Assembly (NCBI GenBank): GCA_021234155.1
Contig: JAJEKV010000524.1
Coordinates: forward strand, 64,001-128,000
Source: Isoetes taiwanensis
Taxonomy: Eukaryota > Streptophyta > Lycopodiopsida > Isoetales > Isoetaceae
Length of the DNA: 64,000 nt
Direction of reading: 5' to 3'
In this document: positions 22,204 through 31,360 of the stretch, piece after piece
Position numbering within the stretch: position 1 is the stretch's first letter
How the letters are laid out: each line of letters starts with the position of its first letter
Program-made: the position numbers and the translations under genes
The notes under the pieces: generated by a model
Databases searched by the model: none
Told to the model about the DNA's origin: nothing
Seen by the model: the letters and a program-made list of their open reading frames with translations, nothing else

Positions 22204-24300
22204 TGACAGCATCCATCTGGTTCCTAAGGGTGAAGCCAAATACAATGTTCTGATCCAGTTTGAAAATAGATACGCTCTAGGGCAGATGTTAGAATTAGAA
22301 TTCATATTTATAGTACGAAGAGAATGATGTCTGGGTAGAACACCAGATTGCTAGCTCAAGTCAAATTAAAAACTTAGATTTTTGTACTATGTAATTCCCC
22401 AGTGGTGCATCATCACGCTCTGTAGGGTTCAAGACTGTGCTGCTAGGAATCCCTACGCGGGCGTAATGTGCCCACCGATGAATTATAAGACGTAATAAAA
22501 TGCTTGGTTTAGATCACGATACGTGGCATTCCAAAGAGAAATTTTGGCTTGGGCTATGGCGCAGTTCCTTGTGGAACCATCGCAGAGTTTCTTGCAGAGT
22601 TTTTGTCTTCGCTATGGCAATGGTATCTCTTGCATTCTGCATCTGTGCATTCTAAAGCATCTACACACAGAAATTCGAACATATGCTTGTCGCTTTCTTA
22701 CATCCCTCCTGCATAGACAGAAGCTTGAGACGGGTCTCTAGTTTGCTTGAAGACACTGCACCATTTTTGTAGTGGTGACTTTTGCACATCAAAGGAATCA
22801 ATAACAGAACAATTACAGTTTAACAACTTTAATTGGTATAGGGCTGGCTACTTTGCTTGTTGACTATTTTTCTCTGCCTCCGAAAAGGGACCAATTATAG
22901 AATGATGTCACAAAGTTTGGGGGAAAAAGGGGGCATTAATAAACCATTTGAGGTTGACCTTTATCTATATATAGTACTAAAGCCAAAATAAGATGATAGT
23001 TTGTGCGCGATCTTGGCCATTGATTTTGTTTTGTGCCATAACTTTTATTTTTACCCGTTGAACTTTCTATATTTTGTATTTTTTGTGAATGTTATTTTTT
23101 TCCACGTGATACCAATCAGTTATTTTTGCATTGTGGTGTGTCTCCTAGAGCAGCACCACAGTGGCTATGGCAAGAATATAGAATTCACTAGGATGGCTGG
23201 AGATATTTCGCTTATGAATGTGGGTTCATTGGGCGTTTTGAGGTGCAACATGGTGATGGTAAGGACTTCCTCAGAATCTTTCGGCATACACCAAGATCTT
23301 ATATTTGTCTACTATTTCTTTGTTACTATTTTCCTTTCCCTTTGTGTGATTAACATCTCAGTTTTACTTACGATGCAGGGAGCTTTAGGTTGGGATCTCT
23401 TATGCATGTTAAATAAAATCTGATTATTATTCCTCGATCTGGCCATGTATTCAAACTCACTTAAGATGTGCTGGCAAAGACATGAAAAATAGATGCGACG
23501 GCAATTAAGATTATTTTGGGCTTAGATCTTTTCGATGCCTTGATCATCGCTGCCATATTCTTGAACTAAAGTATCCTCTGTTTTTTGCTATTCCGGCAGC
23601 TCCAACGCGTCCAAACACTGCCAGTTCAAGCATGGAAAGATCTGACTATGGCACAACATCGTATGTTGCTTGTTCATTTCTTGTAGTCATCGTTACCTAA
23701 TCGTAAATACTAAATATAGGGTGCCCTTTGACTAAGGGCCTTCATATTTCCAGTCCGACTTATTAGCACACCAGCCCTACCGGGCCTACAGCCTTTCTTG
23801 CAATTCTAGCCTATCCACGTGTAATTTCCATGTCATCAAAATCTGATGTGGCTTATTTTGCACCATCAGATCTTGGCTTTTGCAAATCTAAGGCCAGGGA
23901 AATTAGAAAATCTGCCAAAAATTGGCACGGAGATGGAAAGGGTCACGAAGTAACTTCCTTTTCTTTTTTTCAAGCCTATTTGAAGCTCTGCCGAAGAGCT
24001 TTGGGCGTGGCCCTAGCACATTGTGTTCTAATGTTGTTCTGAACTTGGCTATCCCAGCTTCATGGCATGGCCTTGGCGATTCTGTATTATGGAAGTCCAG
24101 GGCAGATCATATTTGCTCCTTGTTTAGGCTGTGTGCTGTGCGTGGAGCTTTGTGGCCATTCACGTGTTCCTGTTGTGCTCAGTGGTGAGTGGTTAGTCTT
24201 GCCTAATCTGTTGATGTTCAAGTGCAAGGATTTTAGGGCTCCATCTTCTCATCCAACGAAAGACCTCGTTTCTTCGACTGCAAATATACAACAAAAATGA
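22204..24300. other. Low-coding region, nothing recognised
   Basis: Only short or featureless frames are present. The AT-rich 23001-23423 frame (140 codons) is Phe/Val-rich and unlike any family I know. 23830-24042 has a hydrophilic frame (SDLGFCKSKAREIRKSAKNW) that could be an old exon. Confidence 0.35.
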
Positions 24301-24596
24301 GCAAATCAGGTTGCCGAAAACACAATGGATCTCGGCTACAAGCTCGTTTTAATCAGAGTGCTGAAACAAAATCCACGGCTATGGTGGCCATGGCTATAGA
24401 AACATGCTACGGCTCTCCCAGCCCCTTCCCTTACGTCGGTTGCTTGCCCTGCAGACATGCAATATGTTCGGTACGTATCTTGTTGTTTCAGGGACTGCAC
24501 TTCCTCAAAGAATACCACATTACTTCAGAAGGTGCAAGCAATATTTTTTGCCATAACTCTTCTGCCACATATAACATGCCATCTCCTGTTCAACAG

Positions 24597-25010
24597 GTTG
24601 GCACAGAGGAAATTGCAACTTTCATTCTGTTATTCTTAGGAGCTGGAGCTAGCATGACCAATATATTGCCACATGATAGGATTACACCGTTTAGGGTGGC
24701 TGCAACAAATTGACTCGATGTGATGATGATGATTTATGCAAGTGAACAATTTATCAGCAACCATTTCTGCAAGAAGTGCTCTTCAGTCTTTTGTGCTAGA
24801 ACTCATCATCTCATCTATTCTCATGTTTGTCGTCTCTACAGTCTTTATAGATATCAATGCTGTAAGCATCATATTGTTCGTTCTTCAACTTTTAATGTTT
24901 TTTAAATGGGTTTCCATGAAACTGTATCAAGCCTTTAGATTGAAGAGCTTGCTGGACTTGCAGTAGAAGGTACCGTGCTTCTCAATTCTATCATAATTTT
25001 CTCTGCCTCG
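24597..25010 (+). pseudogene. NIP-type aquaporin pseudogene lacking the first NPA box
   Basis: An acceptor CAACAG|GTTGG at 24597 opens VGTEEIATFILLFLGAGASM, the first membrane helix of Nodulin26-like aquaporins. After an in-frame TGA at 24711, the frame reads LDVMMMIYASEQFISNHF, which fits helix 2 up to the residues just before Asn-Pro-Ala. There the NPA loop, helix 3 and the following linker are missing, and a frame change leads directly into SALQSFVLELIISSILMFVV (helix 4). A donor at 24862 and an acceptor at 24938 join to IEELAGLAVEGTVLLNSI (helix 5), which then ends in a stop without the second NPA. NIPs carry water, glycerol or metalloids. This copy cannot form a pore. Upstream 24297-24596 is open but not clearly NIP. 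Confidence 0.65.
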
Positions 25011-25541
25011 CGCTGCTGCTGTAAATGATGCTCTTTATGTGTGTGCTCTCACACTTCATATGGACATGTACATCTATATCTGTCTTCTATTCCTAGCGTC
25101 ATAGAGTTTGTGTTTCTCATGCAATGGCTTAGCAAATGTCTTCATGCTTGGACGATAGTATTGTTTGGGCAATGTGAGAATGACAATTTTTTGCATGGTA
25201 CATATTGCATCAAGTTGCAGAAAGGACAGCTTGCTTGTTGTGGCAACAGAATCTGCGAAAAGGCTGCATGTATTCCAGATTGCTATTATCTCTTGGAAAG
25301 GTTCCGAAGGAGGCTGCTCTACTATCTTCATAAAACTTAGAATTGTTGCCTTAACTTTTATTTGGTTACTGACATTGAGCAGCGAAATTTATTTAAGCTG
25401 TTAATGGTGTCGTATTGGAGAACTGTTCTCAAGTGTTAAAATGGCCAATCATTTAGTGCACAATTGGAACACAAAAAAAGTAATTTATATATCTACATTG
25501 TTTACGGTGTAATTATTGTGCCTCTGCGACTGGTTATGCAG
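25011..25541. other. Low-coding region downstream of the NIP pseudogene
   Basis: A 99-codon frame (25041-25340) has no recognised motif. The second NPA and helix 6 of the aquaporin are not found here. Confidence 0.35.
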
Positions 25542-26148
25542 AGGCTTCGGAGAGGAGTTTGCAGCATATCGTTGGACAAAGTAAGTCTCTTTTCCAAATC
25601 ATTTTTCTGACAGACAACCATGGCACTAAGAAACATGCATGCGACGTCATACATAGATAGTTTAATGCATGGTGTTGTTTGAGAGGCATGCATCTCATTA
25701 GTTTTGGTAGTTTTTTCTAAGATGGAGTTTTTGGCATATCTTAGTATACAGCACGAACGTGGGTAAATCCGAAGAAGTTCCCAATGAAGATGCAGTTTTA
25801 TAGGGATCATTTCTTTAATATCAGTAAAGAAGGCTTTATTCTGCAGCCCAATGATGAAGCATCTGCCAAACAAGCCTTCCAGGCAATATCCAGCCACCCT
25901 TCTGTTTCTTCTGGTATTTCACATGAAGGGCAGATTCTGGATGCTACTAGTGGCTTTCATGACACACAAAGCCACATAAATTGTTGTGATCTCATTATAT
26001 GTGTTGACATGCACTGATAAAGCATCTGCCAGACAAGCCTTCCAGGCAATATCCAGCCACCTTTTTGTTTCTTCTGGTATTTCACATGAAGAGCAGATTC
26101 TGGATGCTACTACTGGCTTTCATGACACACAAAGCCAAACATATTATG
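25542..26148 (+). pseudogene. Unrecognised exon-like segments with a duplicated exon part
   Basis: A 39-base segment with good splice signals (TGCAG|..|GTAAGT at 25581) is followed by an acceptor at 25751 and an open stretch RTWVNPKKFPMKMQFYRD, then DEASAKQAFQAISSH and GFHDTQSH. The block from GCATCTGCCA to GACACACAAAGCC (25859-25974) recurs at 26022-26137 with about 95% identity, a direct duplication 163 bp apart. The peptide looks like real protein, but I do not recognise the family. Confidence 0.35.
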
Positions 26149-26489
26149 GTCTGCATTTTACATTCTGGAAGGACATGTGACCAACAGTGTGCAAGTAAAT
26201 TGAGGCTTGAAAAAATGGCTTTGGCCTCTATTTGGATATGTGAATTCCACATGGTCAGTAATATTTTGATTAAGTATAAGCATTAGGAGTCCAAAAGGGA
26301 AACCTCTTTGCCTATGGCGCGTGCTAATTTCAAGCTTAGTGTTCCTTCAGAATATTCCTATTGCAATCATAAACTTGGCGTTGTGCACATCAATCACTTA
26401 GCGTTCTATTCCTCACACTGATCCAAAATGGCTATCAATCTTTAGCTTAACAGCTACCAATCTTTGGAACAATCCACTTTCATGCGCAG

Positions 26490-26661
26490 GCTGTAATTAT
26501 GCTTGTTATAGACAAACAAAAAGATTGTACCTTGCTGGGTCGACAGTCACAATTTATTCCACATCTCTGGAGCTGCCTTGCTGGTTTTATAGAGTATGGA
26601 AATGGGCTTTTGAAAGTGGAGCTTAGGAAAATCACCTGGATGTGGCAGGAATCTAGTTTAG
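26490..26661 (+). pseudogene. Nudix hydrolase exon with destroyed Nudix box
   Basis: After an acceptor GCGCAG|G the frame reads AVIMLVIDKQKDCTLLGRQS and FIPHLWSCLAGFIEYGNG, closely matching the plant peroxisomal/organellar NADH pyrophosphatase type (NUDT19-like; MLVID..ALLSRQSRFVPRMWSCLAGFIEPGE from memory of the family pattern). The Nudix box should read GX5EX7REUXEEXGU. Here the first Glu is Asn, RE is RK and EE is WM, so metal binding and catalysis would be lost. No flanking Nudix exons are recognised. It is a single-exon relic. Confidence 0.6.
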
Positions 26662-27332
26662 AAATGGTTGAGCTTGAAGCCAATGATCCTAGCATTATTC
26701 CAACAAATGATGTCAAAATAATGGATTGTGGTAATGGCAAACAGAAAAAACACCAAACTAAGGCAGAAAAGGAGATAAAGAGGCCAAGAAAACCAGTAAA
26801 TGCAATGTGAGGAAAATGCACAAAGTATGCGTGGAAGATTAAGCAAACTTATGGCATATTGCATTCGATATGGTTGGATTTACAACTTTGCTGATTCGAG
26901 TTAAGTACTTGATTCTGTTACCTAAATTACACGCCCATGGTCTATGATGCTAGAGAACAGATTGTGGAAAAATATTTCATTGTATGTAGTTTGCTGACCT
27001 TTGTCATTGACAGGCAGCCATAACACTAAGAAAAGACATCATGTTACATAAGTTCGAGCTTACAACACCACCAATGTAATGAAAACAAGTATAAAAAAGG
27101 ATGGATGGTATCATATCTGATTCATATGTTAAAGCATAGAAGATGTGCTGAGAAGTGAGGCATACCTTCTACGTTATGAAAGGGTTTAACATTTCTTGTA
27201 AGCACGGCATTAAAAGATGTTTCAAATATGGGCTTAAGCATCAACTTTGGCCATAGTTAGGAAACAATTAGAAAACAGGTCTCTCCTGGTGCTATTTGAT
27301 CCTTTCTATATGTGCATCACCATTTGTAAAGC
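26662..27332. other. Low-coding region
   Basis: The frame of the Nudix relic stays open to 26810 with lysine-rich, non-Nudix sequence. The rest is AT-rich with no recognised feature. Confidence 0.35.
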
Positions 27333-27875
27333 ATGTTTTTGCACTGTTCCCAAGCCTCAAAGGAATTGGTTTGGGTTTCTATTCTCTTTATAAATACCGA
27401 TCTACTTAAACTCATCTCTCTTCTGTCTCTACTTTATGGATGCCAAAAACTTCAGAAGAAACAAAACTTGCACGAGGTTTATGCTATTTGTGAAGTAGAA
27501 ACTCTTCTCCCCTCTTGTTGCAATCAGTATCCACTTAAATTGTCTATAAGTGATTACCTACCAGTTCTTTTATCAATAGTAGATAGTTCTGGTCACCCTA
27601 AGATAATGGAGCATTATGATGAGTGCTTCCATGTATCTTTCTTTATTTTTAATGATATTAACAAGTATATCAACTCTAGATATTTCTTAAAAGCCTTACC
27701 AAAATCTTCTGGTGTGCCTCTTGCTAGTTATATTCACTCTCTTCAAGTCAGAAGTAATGATTTAAAAAAAAATGGCCGCCTCTGTTTGTTGCTATGTTAT
27801 GACGCATTTGAAAAAGAATGGTCGCTTTTGTTTGTTGCTATGATTGATCAAGGAGAGATTACATTGTTTTATTAA
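27333..27875 (+). CDS. Hypothetical protein, 180 codons
   Basis: An uninterrupted 180-codon frame in AT-rich DNA, longer than expected by chance here. It is hydrophobic at first (LLKLISLLSLLYGCQKL), then mixed (HPKIMEHYDECFHVSFFIF, YFLKALPKSSGVPLASYI) and ends ITLFY. RSNDLKKNGRLCLLLCYDAF and EKEWSLLFVAMID repeat a similar GRLCLLLCYDAFEKEW/SLLFVAMID pattern, reflecting a short local DNA duplication (AAAAAAATGG..CGCCTCTGTTTGTTGC). No family is recognised, and it could be a chance frame or an old gene. Confidence 0.25.
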   Translation: MFLHCSQASKELVWVSILFINTDLLKLISLLSLLYGCQKLQKKQNLHEVYAICEVETLLPSCCNQYPLKLSISDYLPVLLSIVDSSGHPKIMEHYDECFHVSFFIFNDINKYINSRYFLKALPKSSGVPLASYIHSLQVRSNDLKKNGRLCLLLCYDAFEKEWSLLFVAMIDQGEITLFY

Positions 27876-28779
27876 TTTTTCTGTGAAGGTTTCTTATGTT
27901 GTTTTGTTAATTCTTTTGTATTAGGTTTATTCTTCACAGATCGGGCCCAATAGATAGATGTGTCCAAGTCTTCCTCCCGAGAGTTTGACCAGTTTTGAAA
28001 TTTCAGTTTGTCGCCTGTCCATCCGTCGTTCTTTATTTGAGGTATGACTTCCCTCTATGCTTTCCTGAGTTTTCAGGTCCTTAGCTATGATTTGTGATGC
28101 TGAATTCACTTTGCCACATTGCCACAACCTGAGCCTATTTTTAAGGTTAAGTCACATTTAATTAAAGTGGGTCACATGCCATTCCCACTTTTTTTTGAAA
28201 CCATGTTATTTTACACGAAAAGGACGAGGGAAAAGTTTTGAAACCCCTTTATTTCGTTCAAAGATACCTTTTTTCCCGTGTGAAAAAAAATGTTAAGGAA
28301 AATTACATGATCTACTTTTCTCAATTAGCGAGTCGAAAAGGTAAAGAGCACATCTAAAACCAATGAAAGTGCTATCTCCTTGTAAACAAAGTGCTAATCT
28401 GCCCTGAATTTTTATACATAAATAATTTCATTACATTGTATTTTACAGTGGTTGAAGAGACCATGATGGTCGGGCTGGCACAAATATTACATTATCTTCG
28501 CACACAGACCACCTATTGGGAACAACGTGCGGAGCAAGGTCCGAGGTGTTCCAAGCCACGAGAGCAACTTGAAGAGAATAGAAATCTGAACGCGATGGCT
28601 TGTCTAATGCATGTCATCAACCTCTTCTCATCCTCTTTCTTCAATGACGGGTCTTTCTATGGGTCCTGATCATGTCCTTTCTGTTCGCGATCTGTACTTG
28701 AAAAGGCAAAATGAAGTTTAATGCAATTGATATTATAGAGTTCTAAGGGTAATTTTTGAAGAAAGCAAGTCTGAGGGTC
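27876..28779. other. Low-coding region with one exon-like stretch
   Basis: Around 28449-28610, after TTTTACAG, the plus strand reads EETMMVGLAQILHYLRTQTT and EQGPRCSKPREQLEENRNLN, hydrophilic and protein-like, but unrecognised. The remainder shows nothing. Confidence 0.3.
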
Positions 28780-29070
28780 TTTCTCGACTCGCGAGTCGAG
28801 AAAGGCCCTCAAAGCCCCTCCGAAGGCCTTTCTCGACTGCGAGTCGAGAAACATAGCTCAGAGCCCAAAAAAAAAAATTTACTTTTTTTTTCCCTTTTTT
28901 TTTAAGTAGAAAAAAAAAGTTTTTTGAGGGCCTTTCTGTTGAGAAATACCCTCAAGGCCCTCTCTAATGGGAGTCGAGAAAGGCAGTTCAGAGTGAAAAA
29001 TGCAAGTCCGAGGGCCTTCCTCAACTCATGAGTCGAGAAAGACAACTCAGAGTGAAAAACACAGTTTTCA
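28780..29070. repeat. Cluster of palindromes around TTTCTCGACTCG
   Basis: 28780-28803 is a perfect 24-bp palindrome with half-site TTTCTCGACTCG. 28829-28851 is a second, 23-bp copy. Degraded copies lie near 28935-28985 (CCTTTCTGTTGAGAAA, GGGAGTCGAGAAAGGC) and 29017-29042 (CTTCCTCAACTCATGAGTCG). The arms are flanked by GAGGGCCTT or GGCCCTC and by CAGAGTGAAAAA, so a unit of roughly 50-100 bp repeats. A poly(A)/poly(T) stretch (28868-28920) separates copies two and three. Confidence 0.7.
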
Positions 29071-29112
29071 GGGCCAGAGGTTATTTTTGTAGAAGTACCA
29101 TTTGTTCACAAA

Positions 29113-29300
29113 ACCTATTAAACCAATCTAAACCTATGCATTAAATCTACGAAAGCTATACATTAAAAATATGTAAATCGATGTAATAAAGCTATGAAAG
29201 CACATTGAAATGACTAAACCAATGTAAACATGTGCATTAAACCTATGGGAGCCTATTAAACCTATGCATTAAATCTATTAATATGTAAACCTTACATTGT
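29113..29300. repeat. Degenerate tandem repeat of CTATGCATTAAA type
   Basis: AAACCTATGCATTAAATCTA recurs (about 29131 and 29258), with variants CTATACATTAAAAATATG, CTATGAAAGCACATTGAAA and ATGTGCATTAAACCTATGGG in between. This suggests an AT-rich, roughly 20-bp satellite-like unit. Confidence 0.5.
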
Positions 29301-30000
29301 GTTAGGAATTACATAGGATGATCATGTGCATCAAAGAGTACTTGTCCCCATTTTGTGTCTTAAACCTTCAACATGGATTAAACAAGGTGTAAAGTATATC
29401 ATGATCTTTGAAAAGTTAAATTTTTACCTTAGAATAAGAAATATATGCCTAGAAAACGTGTACCATGGCAACATAATGTGAAACGTGTGAAAATAGTAGC
29501 ACACACATAAGAAGAGAAATTGGAGATGTATAAATAAACGCTAAACTATAATCTTATATTAGCATTTATTTTACATTCGTATTTTTTTACCCTGCTTTTT
29601 TTTTGTACGCCGCCTTTTTTTCCCGCCCATGCTTGAAATTTAAAAATTGGTACATACCTTTGAGATGAAGATCATTTGTACCACAGAGCCATAGCTCTGA
29701 CCGACGAAGAGTTGAAATTTTTCTAAGAAGCTCAGCCCAGCCATACCTTCCAAGAAGCCATACATGATCCCGCCTAGTCGCCGAATATGCATTATTGGTT
29801 GATTGATGGCAGGGTTGGAGCCATCAGGGTGATTACCCGTCATTCTCATATGCCGGAGCAGCTACAAGGATCGGAGAATGAACACAGCGGGAGCAGCAAT
29901 CCGGGGGGAGTGCAAGGGCAAATCTAGTGTTTATCGGCCATTGGATTTGGAGATCCATTTTGTGAGTCTTTGGGGAGTAAGCAGCTGGCCTCCCCGACTA
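29301..30000. other. Intergenic, nothing recognised
   Basis: No coding or repeat signal is supported. 29580-29630 has short T runs. Confidence 0.35.
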
Positions 30001-30133
30001 TGGTCCTCTCCCATTCTATCACCCTCCCTTCCTCCAGATCCCCGGCTCCCATGATGATGGCCCTCGCCCCTCGCCCCCGGCTCTGATTACGACCCAGAGA
30101 CCTAGGTGGTGCTTACAATTTATCCGGCCTTCC

Positions 30134-30199
30134 GTCCTTAAAAAACGATTCCGCACCAAGTTCTCCTCCGATCAGAAGGAGAAGATGTTCGCTCTTGCC
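30134..30199 (+). pseudogene. ZF-HD homeodomain fragment
   Basis: The plus strand reads VLKKRFRTKFSSDQKEKMFA, the distinctive start of the homeodomain of plant zinc-finger homeodomain transcription factors (KKRFRTKFT.EQKEKM). The match then ends abruptly (LAFAAIAPQVRF), so helices 2 and 3 that contact DNA are absent. No ZF-HD zinc finger is seen upstream. The sequence upstream is Pro/Arg-rich and open but crosses a stop. It is a non-functional fragment lying about 80 bases before a retroposon-like tail. Confidence 0.6.
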
Positions 30200-30277
30200 T
30201 TCGCCGCTATTGCTCCACAAGTTCGCTTCTCTTATTGGGTTCTTATTCTACAAGCCTATACTCTTCTAATGCTGTAA

Positions 30278-30401
30278 CCGCAGCGAGTTTTGGTGAGGGT
30301 TTTTAATCCTAGTAGTAATGATTGTACTAGCCCGTTGTATGGGTCCCATGACCTATTGGTCTCCGTGGACGTTAAAAAACTATTCTATTCTATTCTATTC
30401 C
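30278..30401 (+). mobile_element. Retroposon 3' end with (ATTCT)n tail
   Basis: GTGGACGTTAAAAAACTATT followed by CTATTCTATTCTATTCC matches the 3' end of the SINE at 1741-1963 (GTGGACGTTAAAACTA) but with a different tail repeat. The 5' tRNA-like head is not seen, so it is a truncated SINE or LINE copy. Confidence 0.5.
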
Positions 30402-30861
30402 TTCAAATTGGAGATGCCTTGCAGTTAACTTCTATCATTCTATAACCTATCTTTAGGATCCATAACGTCTTGTCGGGCAGATTTGCTTAGGCCATTAGTG
30501 GATTAAATTCATGAGATATCACATGTTCCTCAAAAACACATTTGATTTTTATATTTTACGTAAGCTCTAGTTGTTTGAAGCTCCAAGCCATCTCCAAACG
30601 TCTTCTAAGGCTTTTCCCTGATACCAAAGGCCACCACTTCCTCAGTTTCAAGTGAAGCCGAAGAAAACTTCTGGCTGAGCTTGATTTGGAAAAAAGAAAA
30701 TATGGGTTCTCACAGCCAATGATGTCTAGAATCGGTGCAAAAATGCCCCTGTCAGGCTCGCTCTTGTGCTCTAATGGGAGTTCCTTATCGCGAAAAAAGA
30801 TCATGGAGCTGCTTGACTAGGTTGAAGGCTTGGGGAGCACAGAAGGGAAGAATCGTGCCCA

Positions 30862-30883
30862 TTCTCGCCTCGTGAGGCGAGAA
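30862..30883. repeat. 22-bp palindrome TTCTCGCCTC..GAGGCGAGAA
   Basis: The two 10-bp arms pair perfectly around GT. The TTCTCG start resembles the palindromes at 28780-28851, though the core differs. Confidence 0.5.
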
Positions 30884-30894
30884 AAAACTTCTCT

Positions 30895-30990
30895 AATTAT
30901 GCATTGTCTAAATTGTTTAATTATTTATTGTCTAATTAATTAATTAATTAATTATATTATTTAAAATTTGTCTAATTAATCTTTTGTTTT
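30895..30990. repeat. AT-rich (TTAA)n tract
   Basis: Runs of TTAATTAATTAATTAA with TTGTCTAATTAAT repeated twice. Simple sequence with no coding. Confidence 0.55.
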
Positions 30991-31017
30991 TTTTGAATGG
31001 TTGTTTTTAGCCATGGC

Positions 31018-31360
31018 ACCCCTCCCTCCCTCCCTCCCTCCCTCCCTCCCTCCCTTCTTTTGTCATGTTTGCCCCTTTGCCCCTCCCCATATCCCACCCC
31101 TTTGGATATGGTCCCATAGCCCCCCTTTGCCTCTTTGCTCTCCCCTTTGCCCTCCTCCTCTTCCCCATGCCCTCCTCCTCTTCCCCATGCCCTCCCCTCC
31201 CTTGCCCCTGTCCTTCCCCCTCCTCCCTTCCCTCCCCTCCCCATTTGCTCGGCCCCCTTTTTTGCCCTTTTTGCCCTCCTCGTGGCCCCCTTTGCCTTTT
31301 CCCTCCCTCATGTCTCCCCTTCCTTCCTACTCTTCTTTCTCCACCACCCTTCATTTTCTC
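31018..31360 (+). repeat. (CCCT)n microsatellite in a 340-bp polypyrimidine tract
   Basis: 31018-31054 is (CCCT)9-like. It continues in nearly pure C/T sequence with few purines to 31360. The apparent long frames on both strands (up to 155 codons) are Pro/Ser/Leu or Gly/Lys/Arg low-complexity by-products and are not called as genes. Such homopurine-homopyrimidine tracts can form triplex DNA. Confidence 0.8.
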
